A stretch of DNA of 64,000 bases from Phorcus lineatus (Eukaryota; Mollusca; Gastropoda; Trochida; Trochidae). Location of the stretch: the NCBI GenBank assembly GCA_921293015.1, contig OV121089.1:37248520-37312519 (forward strand), read 5' to 3'. A program made the translations under genes and the position numbers. Positions 33,935 to 45,926 of this stretch are shown in pieces; within the stretch, counting starts at the first letter, position 1; each line of letters opens with the position of its first letter. The notes beneath the pieces are model-generated. The model saw only the letters and a list, made by a program, of their open reading frames with translations. It made no database searches and had not been told where the DNA came from.

Positions 33935-34871
33935 TTAGTCAAAGAGACCGAAACCCATATCCTCGTCTTCCGATTCGGACTCTTCCTTCTTCGCTTCCTT
34001 CTCTGTAACAAAACATTGAATTGTGAAATATAAATAACATAGCGATACATGAAGAGAATGTTAACTAGACTTCATTTTCTCAGGTTTTGCCTCGTAAAAT
34101 ACTCATCTCTATTCCAAATTTTTATTCATTCAGGAAAATATATTCAAAATCAGGTCAAAAATTCATTTTTGACATTACCCATTTGCCATGCAGATTTAAA
34201 GTCTCTAGTATGTTTCTGTAGTTCTAGCATCAAGGCTATTACTGGTAGACTGAATATTTCAAGTTCCTCTCAGTACTCACCTGGTTTGGCATCACCACCT
34301 CCAGCAGCGGGGGCAGCAGCTGCAGCAGCGCCGCCGCCACCACCGCTTGGTACAGAGGCAAGCTTCTTCTGTCCTGGGAAAATAAATGAGCTTGTTATGT
34401 TGTTTTCCAATCAACGATGATAAAATGGAAGTTTTTTTTTTTTTTATATGATAGGAACAGGAGCAGTTGGAAAGATTACCAAGAATGCTGGGGAAACTTG
34501 TCTTCATAAACAGCTTGCTATCCCTTAAAACATAACGAATTGGCAAAATGTCCCTTTTTAGCTGATCATTTCCCTTAGAAAAATTTTTTTTGAGAAAAAA
34601 ACATACTGTAATTATTGCCCTAAGTTAGCACTTAATTTGAAAACAAAATGGTTTGGACGGAACTCGGACTTATGACTTAAGTCTAAATGTTTCACATACC
34701 TTCTTCAATTAGTTCATCAAGGTTTTTGCCCTTCAGTTCACCGATGATCTTTGTGATCTTGTCCTTTTCTGCCTCGATTCCAACGCTTCCAAGGATCTTC
34801 TCCAAGTCAGCTGCAGAAGGGTTTTGGCTGCCACCGAGGTTGGCAAGCATGTAAGCGGCCACGTAACGCAT
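33935..34871 (-). CDS. RPLP2: 60S acidic ribosomal protein P2
   Basis: Three minus-strand coding exons: 34871-34700, 34373-34281, 34002-33935; 110 residues, close to the usual 115. Exon 1 encodes the N-terminal helical dimerisation domain (MRYVAAYMLANLGG). Exon 2 encodes the Gly/Ala hinge (GGGGGAAAAAAPAAGGG). Exon 3 ends EDEDMGFGLFD, the universal tail that recruits GTPase translation factors to the ribosomal stalk. P2 pairs with P1 on the uL10 stalk base in the cytoplasm. The ATG lies just after an acceptor CTTCAG|A, so translation begins in the second transcribed exon, with a likely first exon at 35638-35704. Confidence 0.96.
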
Positions 34872-35092
34872 TCTGAAGATAAATAAATGCAATTATTTAA
34901 TGTTACTTTCAAATTAAGTAATGACATCCTAATGTTCAAAATTGATTCCCCCTATCTACAGAGATGTAGGGCAAAGCAATGCTGCTAAGAGATACATTGT
35001 AATTTTGTCAGTTTTTACCAATTTGTCTACCTTATATGACACCAGACAACATTCACGTCAATTTTCCGTTTTCAAAAACTTCATTATATCGT

Positions 35093-35177
35093 CCAACATG
35101 CTTGAGTGAGTGAGTGAGTTATTGTTTAACGCCGCTTGGGCAATATTTCAGCCATTAGCGGCGACCAACATGCTTGA
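35093..35177 (+). mobile_element. Short SINE-type insertion with 13-bp target duplication
   Basis: CCAACATGCTTGA flanks the insert on both sides (35093-35105, 35165-35177). The 59-bp insert starts GTGAGTGAGTGAGTT and contains TTAACGCCGC and CAATATTTCAGCCATTAGCG. This resembles a repeat abundant in abalone sequence as I remember it. It sits in intron 1 of the RPLP2 transcript. Confidence 0.8.
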
Positions 35178-35637
35178 AGATGAAAAGAAAAGAATGTATC
35201 ACAAGCTAACACTCATGTATTTACTCGTTAACTTAAGTTTTGTGCCAGTGCGTATTTTTATCCTCCGCGTATCTTTACCCGACACAGCTGTAACATTAAA
35301 ATATTTTGGGAATATACAGTCCGACACATAGAAAAGAGTATCAAAGAGTTGAATTCTAAAATGTAAGAACTATTTCTTTAATATACGCTTCTTCTTTTAA
35401 AGTGGCCATTTACAATGATATTTATTAATAAGCTATCATTGAAATGATTTTCTTAGAACACCTTTGCCTTCAACATGCGTTGCAATGTGACCACGTGGTT
35501 TTCAGAAGTCTTCTATTTTATCATATAACCATGAAATATAACGGGATTTCCTTTAATATTTTATTTATTAGCAAACATTGATATCAGATGAGTCCATGGC
35601 ACCTATCTGAACCAAAGACGGTCGACAATAATCTTAC

Positions 35638-35704
35638 TTTTAAGTCGTTTTTTCAGACACGAAACGTAAACACGCCTTGATGAGTTTTCGTTAATGGCGG
35701 AAAG
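35638..35704 (-). promoter_or_regulatory. Probable RPLP2 5' UTR exon with 5'-TOP start
   Basis: On the minus strand a pyrimidine start CTTTCCGCC at 35704 is followed by about 67 nt ending AAAA|GTAAGA, a good donor. Ribosomal protein mRNAs typically begin with a C plus a pyrimidine tract (5'-TOP), a target of mTOR-dependent translation control, and often have a short noncoding first exon. Position and donor fit; the exact start site is inferred. Confidence 0.6.
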
Positions 35705-36342
35705 ACCGATCTTGGGAACAACTACGTCATATCCGGATGCATTCGGTTGTTTCCGTAAATCTTAATTAGATTTTTTAACAGTTTTAAAATTTGTCACATC
35801 CAAAACCTAATTGATATTTGGCACACATTTTGTAGTGTGTATTTTAGACATAATGCGAATTGTGAAAATTTGGTTTGGATTCCATTATCTCTAAAGCGTC
35901 AGCGCACTTTGCCAATAAAACCATGTAAGACGTACTTTATTTGTGCCCTTTTGAATCTTCCTGTGTACTTGTAAGTTTTCTCCTAGCGACTGAAAATTCT
36001 TTAAAATATATTAATTGATTTTAATTCAGCAGGTTTACAATTTTAAACAGGAAAAATATCAGAGAATATTATTTCTAAATTATTCACCTTTTAAAGCGCC
36101 CATTGAAATATAAGATTCATTGAAATAAGGACCTAGCTCATTTAAATGAAAGTATGAGAAGTTGGATGTGAAGTGCATTCTTCTGACAAAATGATTTCAT
36201 CAAAGGTGTCAGACATTTTATCTTAAGAGATTAAAAGTGATGAAATTATTTTAAGATAATATATATCGTCAGACAATATTTTTCACACGGGGTTCTTTTT
36301 TTAGTCGTTGTTCTCTTTGAGATGATAGTATTGTCTATAGAT
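35705..36342. other. Intergenic, RPLP2 promoter side
   Basis: No gene. Sequence just right of 35704 is the presumed promoter of RPLP2; I see no TATA box, as expected for a TOP promoter. Confidence 0.45.
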
Positions 36343-36604
36343 TACCGTATTTCCTCGGCGTCTATTCGAAACCGACCTATTTATATCTTTTGCAAGATAA
36401 ATCATCCTTATTTAGAAATACATGAATGAAAACTCACTTAGAAATGTGGGTGGCTTGTTATTCATAATTTTCGTGTGAACATATTATATCATGTTCCGAT
36501 AAGATTCGCTTATGTATCTTAGATTTACAAAATGAAATATCAATAAATCATGTTATTTCAACGGTGTCTATTCGAGACCCAGCGTCTATTCGGGGAAATA
36601 CAAT
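36343..36604. mobile_element. Short inverted-repeat element (TACCGTATTTCC)
   Basis: TACCGTATTTCCTCG at the left and CGGGGAAATAC at the right are imperfect inverses. GCGTCTATTCG occurs near both ends, and GTGTCTATTCGAGAC once more inside. It is non-coding and adjoins the MITE at 36637. Confidence 0.6.
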
Positions 36605-36636
36605 TATGCAATTCAAACTGGACTTAAGACTAATTT

Positions 36637-37097
36637 TTAAATGGGCACAGAGTAATGCTGTATGTTGTTGGGGTCAATATGTCAAAATTCATAAATGGTG
36701 TGATTTCATAGACAAGCAGTGGTGGTTATTGAAAATTATCATCTCAATACTTATCGGTTAGTATAGGGACAATAAACAGGAAAAAGTAGCGATTCATGTT
36801 CGAAAACCGGAAAAATGCGCGCGACAATGAATGACTCAAACGTAATTTTGGAAACTAATTTTTAGTAGATACGAGAAATAAAAGTTGTTATTGTTAAGTA
36901 AGTCATTTAACTAATGTACATGTTAATTGGTCGCTGAATTTCAAATTCTTAACATATATATAGCCGATTTACAATAAATTATGATTTATAATCGAAAACA
37001 AGAAATTTTCATAATCTTGGCATTTAAGAGATAAAGATATAACTTTAGATAGGCGGATTGAAATAAGCACAGGTCATATGATATTTGGCTCGGTTAA
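36637..37097 (-). mobile_element. TTAA-family MITE, copy 3
   Basis: Both edges carry TTAA (TTAAATGGGCACAGAG at left; GGCTCGGTTAA at right). Read on the minus strand it aligns along its whole length with the copy at 46727: GAGCCAAA, ATCTTTATCTCTTAAATG, ACGTTTGAGTCATT, CCGGTTTTCGA and GATAAGTATTGAGATG blocks in the same order. Confidence 0.75.
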
Positions 37098-37531
37098 ATT
37101 ATGTTATGTAAAGTTTTTAATTAAGCTTTGGCTTTAGTTTATCAATAGATAATAATTCGTTTTCCGCCAAGCAATTAGATTCAGTGGAATCAACTGTGAA
37201 TATCGGAAAAACAGAATACATATTTTTTCCAGATGTATCTAGATGCACACAGGGATTGTGCGATTATGTTTTTGTTTAATTTGTGAACATAGTACTTAAT
37301 ATATATATATAGTATCCCATCCATACAAATAAAATTGTAAACGCTAATGATAAATAATAAAGTTCATTTCATCAGTGAATATAAATAATTATTTAATCCG
37401 TCTACAAACCAGACTATTGCCTACGAAAACACTGCGTCATCTTAGTAGTCAACAAAACCAGTGCGTTGAGTGACTTCAATGGTATAGGCTTGAGCCAATT
37501 CATAGTCTAAACATAGAGCACGTCTGTCGCG

Positions 37532-40500
37532 ATGGCGGACCGGCTAACCCAGTTACAAGATGCTGTAAATCAAGTGAGAATATTTCCATTTTAATAAACT
37601 TTGCTAAAAATTTAATCAATCATTTTGGTATTTTGGAAATATACAAACCCACGGTTTGTTGTAATTTTTTTTGCTTTCATGCAAAACAGTTTACAACAAA
37701 TGTTTGATATTATACAATGAAGTTTAGCTGTCTATTGTTTAGTTGGGATGCGGTGATTTCGTAGACAAATCAATTTCGTAGACACGAAATCCGGTGAACT
37801 CGTAGACAAATCGAGGAGTAAATTCGTAGACAGGTTTTAAAATAGGATTAGAAGTAATAATAACAAACTTTTATTTATCAAACTCAAGCATTCGAACACT
37901 AATAGGTTCGATTAAAGAAATAAAATGAATAAAAACTATAAATAGTCAATTTTGTTGTGTTTTGAAACTATTAAAGTCATCAACACCAGCAATAGGTCTA
38001 TAAATGCTCTGCCCTCGTCTGTAAATGGTGTCTTTAACTTTTCAAAGGGAAGACTTTGTTGAATGTCATTGTTTGGTATAAAAAATACACCACCAAATAT
38101 CAAGGTTTTTCACTAAAAAAACACTTATATACATTGTGTCATATTGTGTTCAAATTTTTGTGTGTTATCAAGTGATTTTTTCATTAAGATTTTCTGTTTG
38201 AAATAAAGGTAAAGGAGCTGAAAATGATTATATTCATTTGTTATATATATATGTTTCGCAGCTCCAGCCGCTTGAGTAATTTTTTACGAGATCAATTTGG
38301 GGTTACACTGATAATAAGGACGGTCACTCTAAAGTCAAAAGCTCTAAACTCGTTTCTCGGGTCAAACAAGAGGAATCTAAATAAACTTTTGGTTTGTAAA
38401 CACTAGTAAAGCCCGAGAAAATGTTAATCTAACGAAAATCAAACAATTCTATTTTACCTTAGTAATGGGAGTCACTTAAAGTTAAGACCCACGATAATAG
38501 GGCCTACCTTCAAACTATAAAAGATAATAATAATTACAAATAATAGTCAATATTGACTTTGAAATACAATTTAATACTGTCTATGAAATCACTGTCTACG
38601 AAATTGTTTTGTCTACGAAATTCCTGTGTCTACGAAATGGTTTTGTCTACGAAATCACTGCAAGCCGTTTAGTTTACTTTGACTTTGAGTTAGGCCTATT
38701 TATGCTGATTATTTAAAAAATTAAGAATGAATACATAAGAATAAATTACCATCTCAAGGTCATAGTCAGGTTTCTTAAACTTTTCTTTATATTTCAGCAA
38801 GCAGATCACTTTTGTAACAGTATTGGTATTCTACAGCAGTGTGCCCAGCCTAGTCCATTTTCAAACTTCGAGAAAGCCAGTGGGAAATCATCTCCCCCGC
38901 CACCACAGGAAGGTAGAAATTAAAAGCTTCATACAATGTCTAGCAAACAGACGGATTCATGATTTTAAAGCATTAACTCAAAGAAAATATTTATTTATAT
39001 CTATGTAAAGAAATTACGTTCTCAACTCTCAAAAGGTCAATTAAAGGGTGTATAGAATTTTGGTTTTGTGTAACCCTTAGTTAACATCTGCACACAAAAA
39101 AACCCCAGTCTTTTTATTTGTTTTAATGAGATTGAACACTTGGCTTCATACTTTGTGGTGATAGGAAATGACATTGTCAAAATATATTAAATATGTTAAT
39201 TTTTTCGAGTGGCATTATATGAGATATTTATTGAAATGATTTTCTATCTAGGTTTCAAAGATTAGAATTTATACTTTTAATGTCATTGTCATAAATTGTT
39301 CGTCTCCAACAGCTTAATGCATTTATTTGAACAAATCTGGAAATGTTTGGAAAATATTTGACTGATTTTGTTCTCTACGATTTTTTAAGCAGTTTTAAGC
39401 ATTGATATGTTTAGTTTGATGGACTGTCAATTTCAGACAGTTATTGACTTACTTAAAGGATTTTCCTGACTTTTGTAAATCAGTGCTACAAGTTTATTCA
39501 GTTTTCTGCATTTGATGAAAATTAATTTTCATGGAACTCATTTGATATTCATAAATCGTAATCTTTGAAAAGCAGATTAGTTTAACTCAAATATGAGTTA
39601 AGGATAATAAAAAGTTGAGGGAAATTAAATTTCGGTTCTGTTTGTATTGCAGATTATGCAGTGTTGTTCTCTAAACTGATAGCAAGGACAGCTAAAGACA
39701 TTGATGTACTGATAGACTCACTGCCCAATGAGGAGTCTTCATATGATCTCCAGGTTAGTAAGAATAGAGAGCAATTAAAAATTGTTAAAACATTAGTTTT
39801 CTTCTATTATGCTGCTGTCTAACTCAGATGACAAAGTTTAGCCCCACTAGTGCAGTTTTTGAGGATATGATGTAAATGGCATGGCAATGTCATATTCAAT
39901 GGTTGCGCTTTGAGTGCCCAGATACTTGTGTTTCTGGAAGGGTATGCAGATATTTTGGCACTCCTAACATAAACATGGTATAGTATCAGCACATTTGTGA
40001 TGTCAATTTTATGTTTGATAACATCTACTTTGATAAGCAGACTTAACATATTTACAATATTTAGAAAGCAACGTCATAGAGGAAGTATGGTGACATAGCA
40101 CAGCAAAGTACTGCCCCATAGCATTTACCTTGATACCTGTATTTTCATATGTATTGATACCTTACAAATTGTTTAATAATACCAAGTTTTATTAATGTCA
40201 ATGTCACAACATTATACAGATTCAATTATCAAAAGAATTTTATTGATTATATCTAACTTAATACAAACTTTGTCTCGTTCCAAGATTAACAGTGTGAAGT
40301 AGCTTGAAATTTTAAGAAGAGGTGGTGAGTATTAGAGAAGTAAAAATATCTGGAGAAATGTTTTTCATCTAAGTCTTTTAGAAAGTTAACCTTATCATCT
40401 ATTTACTTCAGACAAACAGTTTGAAGAAACTTGAGATGGAGAACCAAGAGGCGGCAAGGAAGTTGGAGGATGTAGTTCGGCACGGAGAGGTGCTACTGGA

Positions 40501-40570
40501 ACAGATACACCAGGCGCTTCACGACATTGCACAGGCACAGCTCAACTGTCAGGCCATGGAAAGCACATGA
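37532..40570 (+). CDS. MED21: Mediator complex subunit 21
   Basis: Four coding exons: 37532-37573, 38798-38912, 39653-39753, 40412-40570; 138 residues against about 144 in vertebrates. Exon 1 reads [14 protein letters not shown], the near-invariant MED21 N-terminus. Exon 2 continues [15 protein letters not shown]. Exon 3 has [16 protein letters not shown], and exon 4 the helix with [18 protein letters not shown]21 forms a coiled coil with MED7 in the Mediator middle module and helps relay activators to RNA polymerase II in the nucleus. The region after QQC is Ser/Pro-rich and divergent, as expected for the linker. All introns are GT-AG. A 912-bp inverted-repeat element sits in intron 1. Confidence 0.97.
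37750..38661. mobile_element. 912-bp inverted-repeat element in MED21 intron 1
   Basis: Left end GCGGTGATTTCGTAGACAAA, right end its near-inverse TTTGTCTACGAAATCACTGC. Behind each end the motif TTTCGTAGACA (or its complement) recurs three to four times. The interior shows no transposase, so it is non-autonomous. Confidence 0.8.
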
Positions 40571-40977
40571 CAGGAAGTGTCATGTCACACTCTTTATTCA
40601 TCATGTTATTCCCATAGCATATTTGTTATATCACTGTGTATATATAACTGTTATACATCCAGTGATAAACAGCACTGCACAGGTCATTGGACACAACATT
40701 GAGTCAGGCTATGTGGACTGCTGCACTTTTTATTCATCAGTCATCACTGTGCGAGAAAATCGAGATAATTTAATTCTTATGCTAAATGTTTTTGCCCATA
40801 GCATTTGTTATATCAATATATTCACATCAAGTGATACACAAACTTCAGAGAGCAGAGGTCACTGTCTTCTTTTTGTTGTCAGGTTTTGTGGAATGTGATG
40901 CTAAACTTTTCTTTCATCGATCATTTTGTGAATTCATTGAGACATTTCATTCATCACATTGACATCCTTGTCACAAT

Positions 40978-40983
40978 AATAAA
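40978..40983 (+). terminator. Polyadenylation signal of MED21
   Basis: AATAAA about 410 nt downstream of the MED21 stop, same strand, first clear signal. Confidence 0.55.
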
Positions 40984-41554
40984 GCTTGTAAGGCTTACTC
41001 TCATGCTGTAGAATTTGTATTGTATACAAATGCACACAGTGACTAAATGATGAGAATTAAAGACTTCATAACGACATCTAACGAGTATAGTTTTATGTCC
41101 TTTTTTATCATGAATCGGTTAAATGTTGCATGTCATCTTGACACTACACAATTTCAAAAGACTTCAGTGTCATTGAAAAAATACACAATACTATAAATAT
41201 ATATTTAAGATTATCATATTTAAGAGGTAAATGTTGTGCCTAGGTTAACAGAAGATTTGTTGTGTTGTGTTGTAATAAAACATTTTACCCATTCAAGACA
41301 TTGTCTTTGTTGGAGTCATCGCACCATCAGTTCAAATTATGGTTATCAACACTTAAAATTGTCGGTTTCATACTGCAATTTTCATGAATTGCAATGTGGG
41401 AACTTAATTGTTATAAGTATGAATTTATTAGAAAACATTGGTATTTGATGACAATTGATCTAAGCGATGACTGAAGCTTTATCAAGCTGTGAATTTGATA
41501 AAATAAAAGTACTGAATCTAGTTAGTTTCCTCACTATTCCCTCCCACAAGGGTT
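40984..41554. other. Intergenic, no gene supported
   Basis: AT-rich sequence downstream of MED21 with no supported frame. Confidence 0.5.
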
Positions 41555-41600
41555 TCTGAGGCGCAGTGGTAGCCGCGTTCTGCGTCTGACACAGGGACTT
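41555..41600 (+). repeat. tRNA-like A-box segment (SINE fragment)
   Basis: GCGCAGTGGTAGCCGCGTTCTGCGTCTGAC has the D-arm and anticodon-arm look of a tRNA-derived SINE but no B box follows. It runs directly into the palindrome starting at 41592. Confidence 0.4.
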
Positions 41601-41741
41601 GTATCGCCTAAAATGAGAATATTATTATATAATCAAAATTGAAAAAAATTATATCTCATCTCTATAAATACTAGATGAGATATCATTTTTTCAATTTTGA
41701 TTATATAATAATATTCTCATTTTAAGCGATACAAGTCCCTG
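41592..41741. repeat. 150-bp near-perfect palindrome
   Basis: CAGGGACTTGTATCGC at the left returns as GCGATACAAGTCCCTG at the right, and pairing continues inward through GAGAATATTATTATATAATC to AGATGAGATAT at the centre. Arms are about 68 bp with very few mismatches and a loop of about 11 bases. Confidence 0.9.
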
Positions 41742-42700
41742 CGGTCGGATATGGAAGTCTCAGCAACTTTGTCTGCAGTAGAGAACTGCTCTACAAACAG
41801 TTAGGTTTGGGTGCAATGCTACATTGAATTTCAGGAAAGCACCACCCGTGGTTAGCTTGTTCAAGCTGATGATAGCTGGTCATGGTTTCATAGTGTCAAT
41901 AGACTTGTGGGCTTTCTAGTCTGCTGAACAATGTACGATAGTCCAATGAGATATCTTATTAAGTTTCCAAATCTGTACTGAAGAGGCCCACGCAGTCCAA
42001 TCATAAATTCGGTGCTAAGTGATGGAGACTGACATTGAGTAAATGCCTTTTTGGGGGAAGTGTCAAGAGCTTCTTCAGTATTTATCTGTAATTTATTCAG
42101 ATATATGATAACAAGTAAGTGATTTAAGTAATAGTTAATGGTTTATAAAGGATAGATTTATAAGTAGTCGATGGAAACATGATTTTTGGAGGATACAGTC
42201 ATACTAAATCATGAACAAGAATATGTAAGTGATACAATCTTACCAATAGATACCCAAGAGAATATACTGATATAGACACATCCATAAAGTAAATTCATAG
42301 AGATGTATAAATAAATTTGATGATAAGGTCATGGTAATTATAAATCAGAGTTAAACGCTTTCAGTTCATGGTACATAAACGACACTGTGCTCTCTTTAGA
42401 ATTAACATATTTTTATGACCAATTCATCAAATTTGAATACATTAATTCAACCGTCACCATTCAAAACTGGGTCCTTTTGCACTTGATTGGTGAAAATTAA
42501 TGAAAATTAAGTAGATGCACGATACGAAAAATCCAACGTATCCATCAAAAGGAATCAAAAAGAGAGAATCTCATATCGATATTATGGCCACAGAATCATG
42601 AACGTCATCATACTTAAGATACCCGCAAATAAAATGATCTGTTCATGGAAGTATGGAATGGATATATCAGTTCGTTGATCTTGGACATACTGCTCAAATA
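41742..42700. other. Intergenic, no gene supported
   Basis: No coding signal. The right part may be an eroded upstream portion of the LINE remnant beginning about 42700, but I cannot translate it into anything recognisable. Confidence 0.4.
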
Positions 42701-43135
42701 TAGATACGGCTGTAAACGAAAACGAAATTCACTTCTTAGTTAATTGTCCATGTTACTCAGATTTCCGGTATGACCTATTCCAAAATGTTAGTACTTCGTA
42801 CCCGAGTTTCACTCAGTTATCGTATATTGAACATACTACATTCCTCCTAAAACTAGAAACCATTGTAAATCCACTGGCCACTTTAGTTAGCCGTATTATC
42901 GACGTTGGATGACAACTCGATCACAGTAATTTATATTCTAGAACTCCCATATTTGATATATTTATTGTATCTCATTTTTTAATGTTGAACTTGTATACAC
43001 AATGTTTTATGTGTCTCACTTGCCATATGGCCTGGTGTTTGTATATCATTTTATGTTTTTAAACTGTCATTGTACCCCATTTACAAAAATGTTACACAAT
43101 AGTAAAATATTTTGTCTGTCTTGTCTGTCTAAACT
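42701..43135 (+). mobile_element. LINE 3' remnant (ORF2 end and tail)
   Basis: The frame at 42712-42912 reads VNENEIHFLVNCPCYSDFR, then YDLFQNV, and ends with a stop. The pattern E-x-E-x-H-F-L-x-x-C-P-x-Y is the Cys/His-rich end of non-LTR retrotransposon ORF2. The 3' tail runs through TATGGCCTGGTGTTTGTA and finishes in TGTCTGTCTTGTCTGTCT. Only the 3' portion is present, typical of 5' truncation. Confidence 0.75.
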
Positions 43136-43457
43136 GCAATATTCATAAAACATAGTAATTAAATAGGCTTGTTATGGGATCGCTTCTCGGCGATGTTGAG
43201 ACACCTGTTACAACTTGGTTTTACAGCATTGTTTGGTGTCAATTCATTCTACTAGTGTTTAGTTCGCATGAGATAAGCTATGGTATCATTCATTCATACA
43301 ATCGCTTTGAATTCTTGTTAAATCTACAATTTTCGTTGGAATTGCCACTTAAGATAATTATAAGATTAATAAGGTATATTTCGGGTTGACACATCGAGAG
43401 GATTGTAAAATGTTAAAAATGAATGCAATTACGATATCGTTACTCGCTTGTTTAAAG

Positions 43458-43546
43458 CCATTCTCTCCCAACAGAGGTAGCTCTGACATATATTCCAATG
43501 TTGTATAAGAATTTATGACGGAGCTACCTCTGTAGGGAGAGAATGG
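43458..43546. repeat. 89-bp hairpin
   Basis: CCATTCTCTCCCAACAGAGG at the left pairs with CCTCTGTAGGGAGAGAATGG at the right, and TAGCTC/GAGCTA extends the stem to about 28 bp with two mismatches. The loop is about 33 bases. Confidence 0.85.
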
Positions 43547-44798
43547 TCTAATGTATTGTAATAAGAATAAAGTATTGAAAGGCCGACACATGTAATGTGT
43601 GCGACTGGTACTGGTTTCATACCATCATCATAAGTGTTCTGTTTTATGGATTTTAAACAAAGATTAACAAGCAAGAGTCGTCTATATTCATCGCCAGTGG
43701 GACAATTTTGAAAAATAAAGATCTGAGATTTATTTTTCGACCAATCGTAAGTCACAAAATTTCTCTTTTTTAAAAATTGATATTCAATATCCAGACAAAT
43801 TATATGTAATAAATGCAATCTACACAAAATGATTGATTTACATGGTAAATTAAACCCGCAAAAAATAAACGAACTAACGTTTAGAATGCCACTCAAACAA
43901 TTGAAAAATAAAGGAGCTGAAAACTGCAAAAGGCTCATCTCAGTCAATAAAACAAGTTTTGTTGAGCTAGTTCTTAAAATTTGTTAGTTTTGCTCCGGAA
44001 CGAATATTCTAGGATCAATGGAATCCACCAATAAAATCCCAAGAAGTTGCAAACCCCCAAAGACACTTCTATATATGCTGATTGCTGTTTGGTCATACAC
44101 TTGTTTACTTTTGCTACGGAAACGGTGTCGGGACGTACGGATAGACGAAGCCCATTTCAAGACCCTAGCCAAATTCGGGGAACATAAAACGTATTCGATA
44201 CAGACGCTTGATAAAGGATCGCTCCTCAATGATGATGTTTTTCTTTTGTTTATTCACCATCTTTTTTTGAAGACATGTTTAAAAGTTTACATACATAGTC
44301 ATTTAATCGGACGCATTGGATTGAGAGTTTATTAGGTATATAACATTGTTTTGGAATTTGGATGGACAAAAGGCAAAAGATTGACAATAAATAAATTCTT
44401 GGTGAAAATTTGGACCTTGAACAGAATCTGTAACAAACTTACACTGACATGAATACATTAGAGTTTTGCCTTATAAAATCAAAGCTTGAAATATGAAGGT
44501 TAGAACAGCAAATAGTCCTAAATGTAAAGTATCATTATGAACCTAATACAAGGAAAGAAAACTTTTTCTAAATACATGTGGTACCTGTTTTTTACTTTCT
44601 CCTGGAATATGTATCATTGTCGTGCCCGTATAATCAAAGCCTATCTTTTCACCTTTTGATTTCGTTTATTATATGCTAGCACATGTAATGCAGAAGAACC
44701 ATGGAGGCTCCTATGACCGGAAAAGCATTTCAAAAAGTGCAGTTAAATGTATTTGCACCATGAAGGCTAAAGTCACAACTGGTATGAAGAGATAATCG
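43547..44798. other. Intergenic, no gene supported
   Basis: Minus-strand and plus-strand frames of up to 144 codons occur but carry no motif and have AT-driven composition. Confidence 0.5.
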
Positions 44799-45220
44799 TT
44801 AAAGAGACACAAATGGCAAATCTTATGAAGGTTGTTAGTTTACGGAGAAGAACGGACTGTTGCTGCAAAGTACAATTTCAATGTTTATCGGCTCAGTAGA
44901 GTGACAATATTTATGTATGTACGTAGTCTTGATACTGATCGAAAACCTGGAAAAAAGACGCGTTTTATCGAAACTCATCTTGAGCAGGAAGAATATAAAA
45001 TTTGAGCTGATGGTGTACGAAGTTTTCAGACCTAGTATTCATTAGAATTGTTAGCGTTATTTCTGCTTCGCAACACATATACAAAGTGTTTTAATAATTG
45101 TCATTTATTTCGCATTTTTGCATGAATATTCGAGGGGTTTTCAATGGAAATCATAATTGACGATTTGACACAATTGAAAGCCTATTAAATTTGCCTATAA
45201 TTCACGCAATGTCTCTTTGA
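44799..45220 (-). mobile_element. TTAA-family MITE, copy 4
   Basis: Starts TTAAAGAGACACAAATGG and ends with the inverse CAATGTCTCTTTGA. The interior block GATCGAAAACCTGGAAAAAAGACGC corresponds to GTTCGAAAACCGGAAAAATGCGC in the copy at 36637, and GTGACAATATTTATG to the 45691 copy. Confidence 0.65.
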
Positions 45221-45690
45221 TATTGACAATTACATTAAAGGTATACATCGATGCTCATTGGTCACTTTAGGAATTCACTAAAAGGAATTAAAATTTGACA
45301 TTGCCTCTACTTTAATTTCTGAAATCGGCTTTGGATAGTCGGTACTGATTTCAGACGGGGATTTATAACAGCAGAAGCAAGACATAGAGAATAAACTTAC
45401 TCAAAAGACATTGGTGCCTAGGTTACTAGTCCTGCTTCATGACTGTAAATACAAAGGAGCCTTTACAGTCTAGGTCCACATTCAGCAAGTCTAGATTGAC
45501 TGAATGAGATAAGGAATCAAAATAAAAAAATATTATGGATGAAGGAACATTGGATTATTAAATTTTTCATAGACTAAAGTTTGATCTACTAGGTTACCTT
45601 CAAACACAGTGCTTTCGATAAAATGCTTCCGAAGATGAAAAAGATATGTCAAAACGAAAAAAACATTTACTGTCATATTATCAAAAGGTA

Positions 45691-45926
45691 TCAATGGTGT
45701 CATTTGATCGCGAAGTATCGACTGTTACCAAAAAGACACATTTTAAAGCTTATTTGTTGTTTTTTTTACAGTGACAATATGAAGGTATAGAACGTCGCAA
45801 TTAAGATCGAAACCTCTTTTGGACATGAAAAGTTAAGATGTTTTGATTTTATATCACCACATATGACAATAAGGTTCGTATCAAAGGTAAATAATATGTT
45901 ATGAAAATCACGGAGTGGCTCTTTAA
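45691..45926 (-). mobile_element. TTAA-family MITE, copy 5, internally deleted
   Basis: Ends TCACGGAGTGGCTCTTTAA at 45926. On the minus strand it matches the copy at 14365 closely, but about 190 bp between CATGTCCAAAAG and TTTCGATC are missing, and homology stops at CACCATTG. Confidence 0.75.

Noticed and set aside
34049-34420. 123-codon plus-strand frame opposite RPLP2 exon 2
   Set aside because: Ala/Pro run is the antisense shadow of the GC-rich P2 hinge.
43513-43947. 144-codon minus-strand frame
   Set aside because: Overlaps the hairpin at 43458-43546 and has no recognisable protein features.
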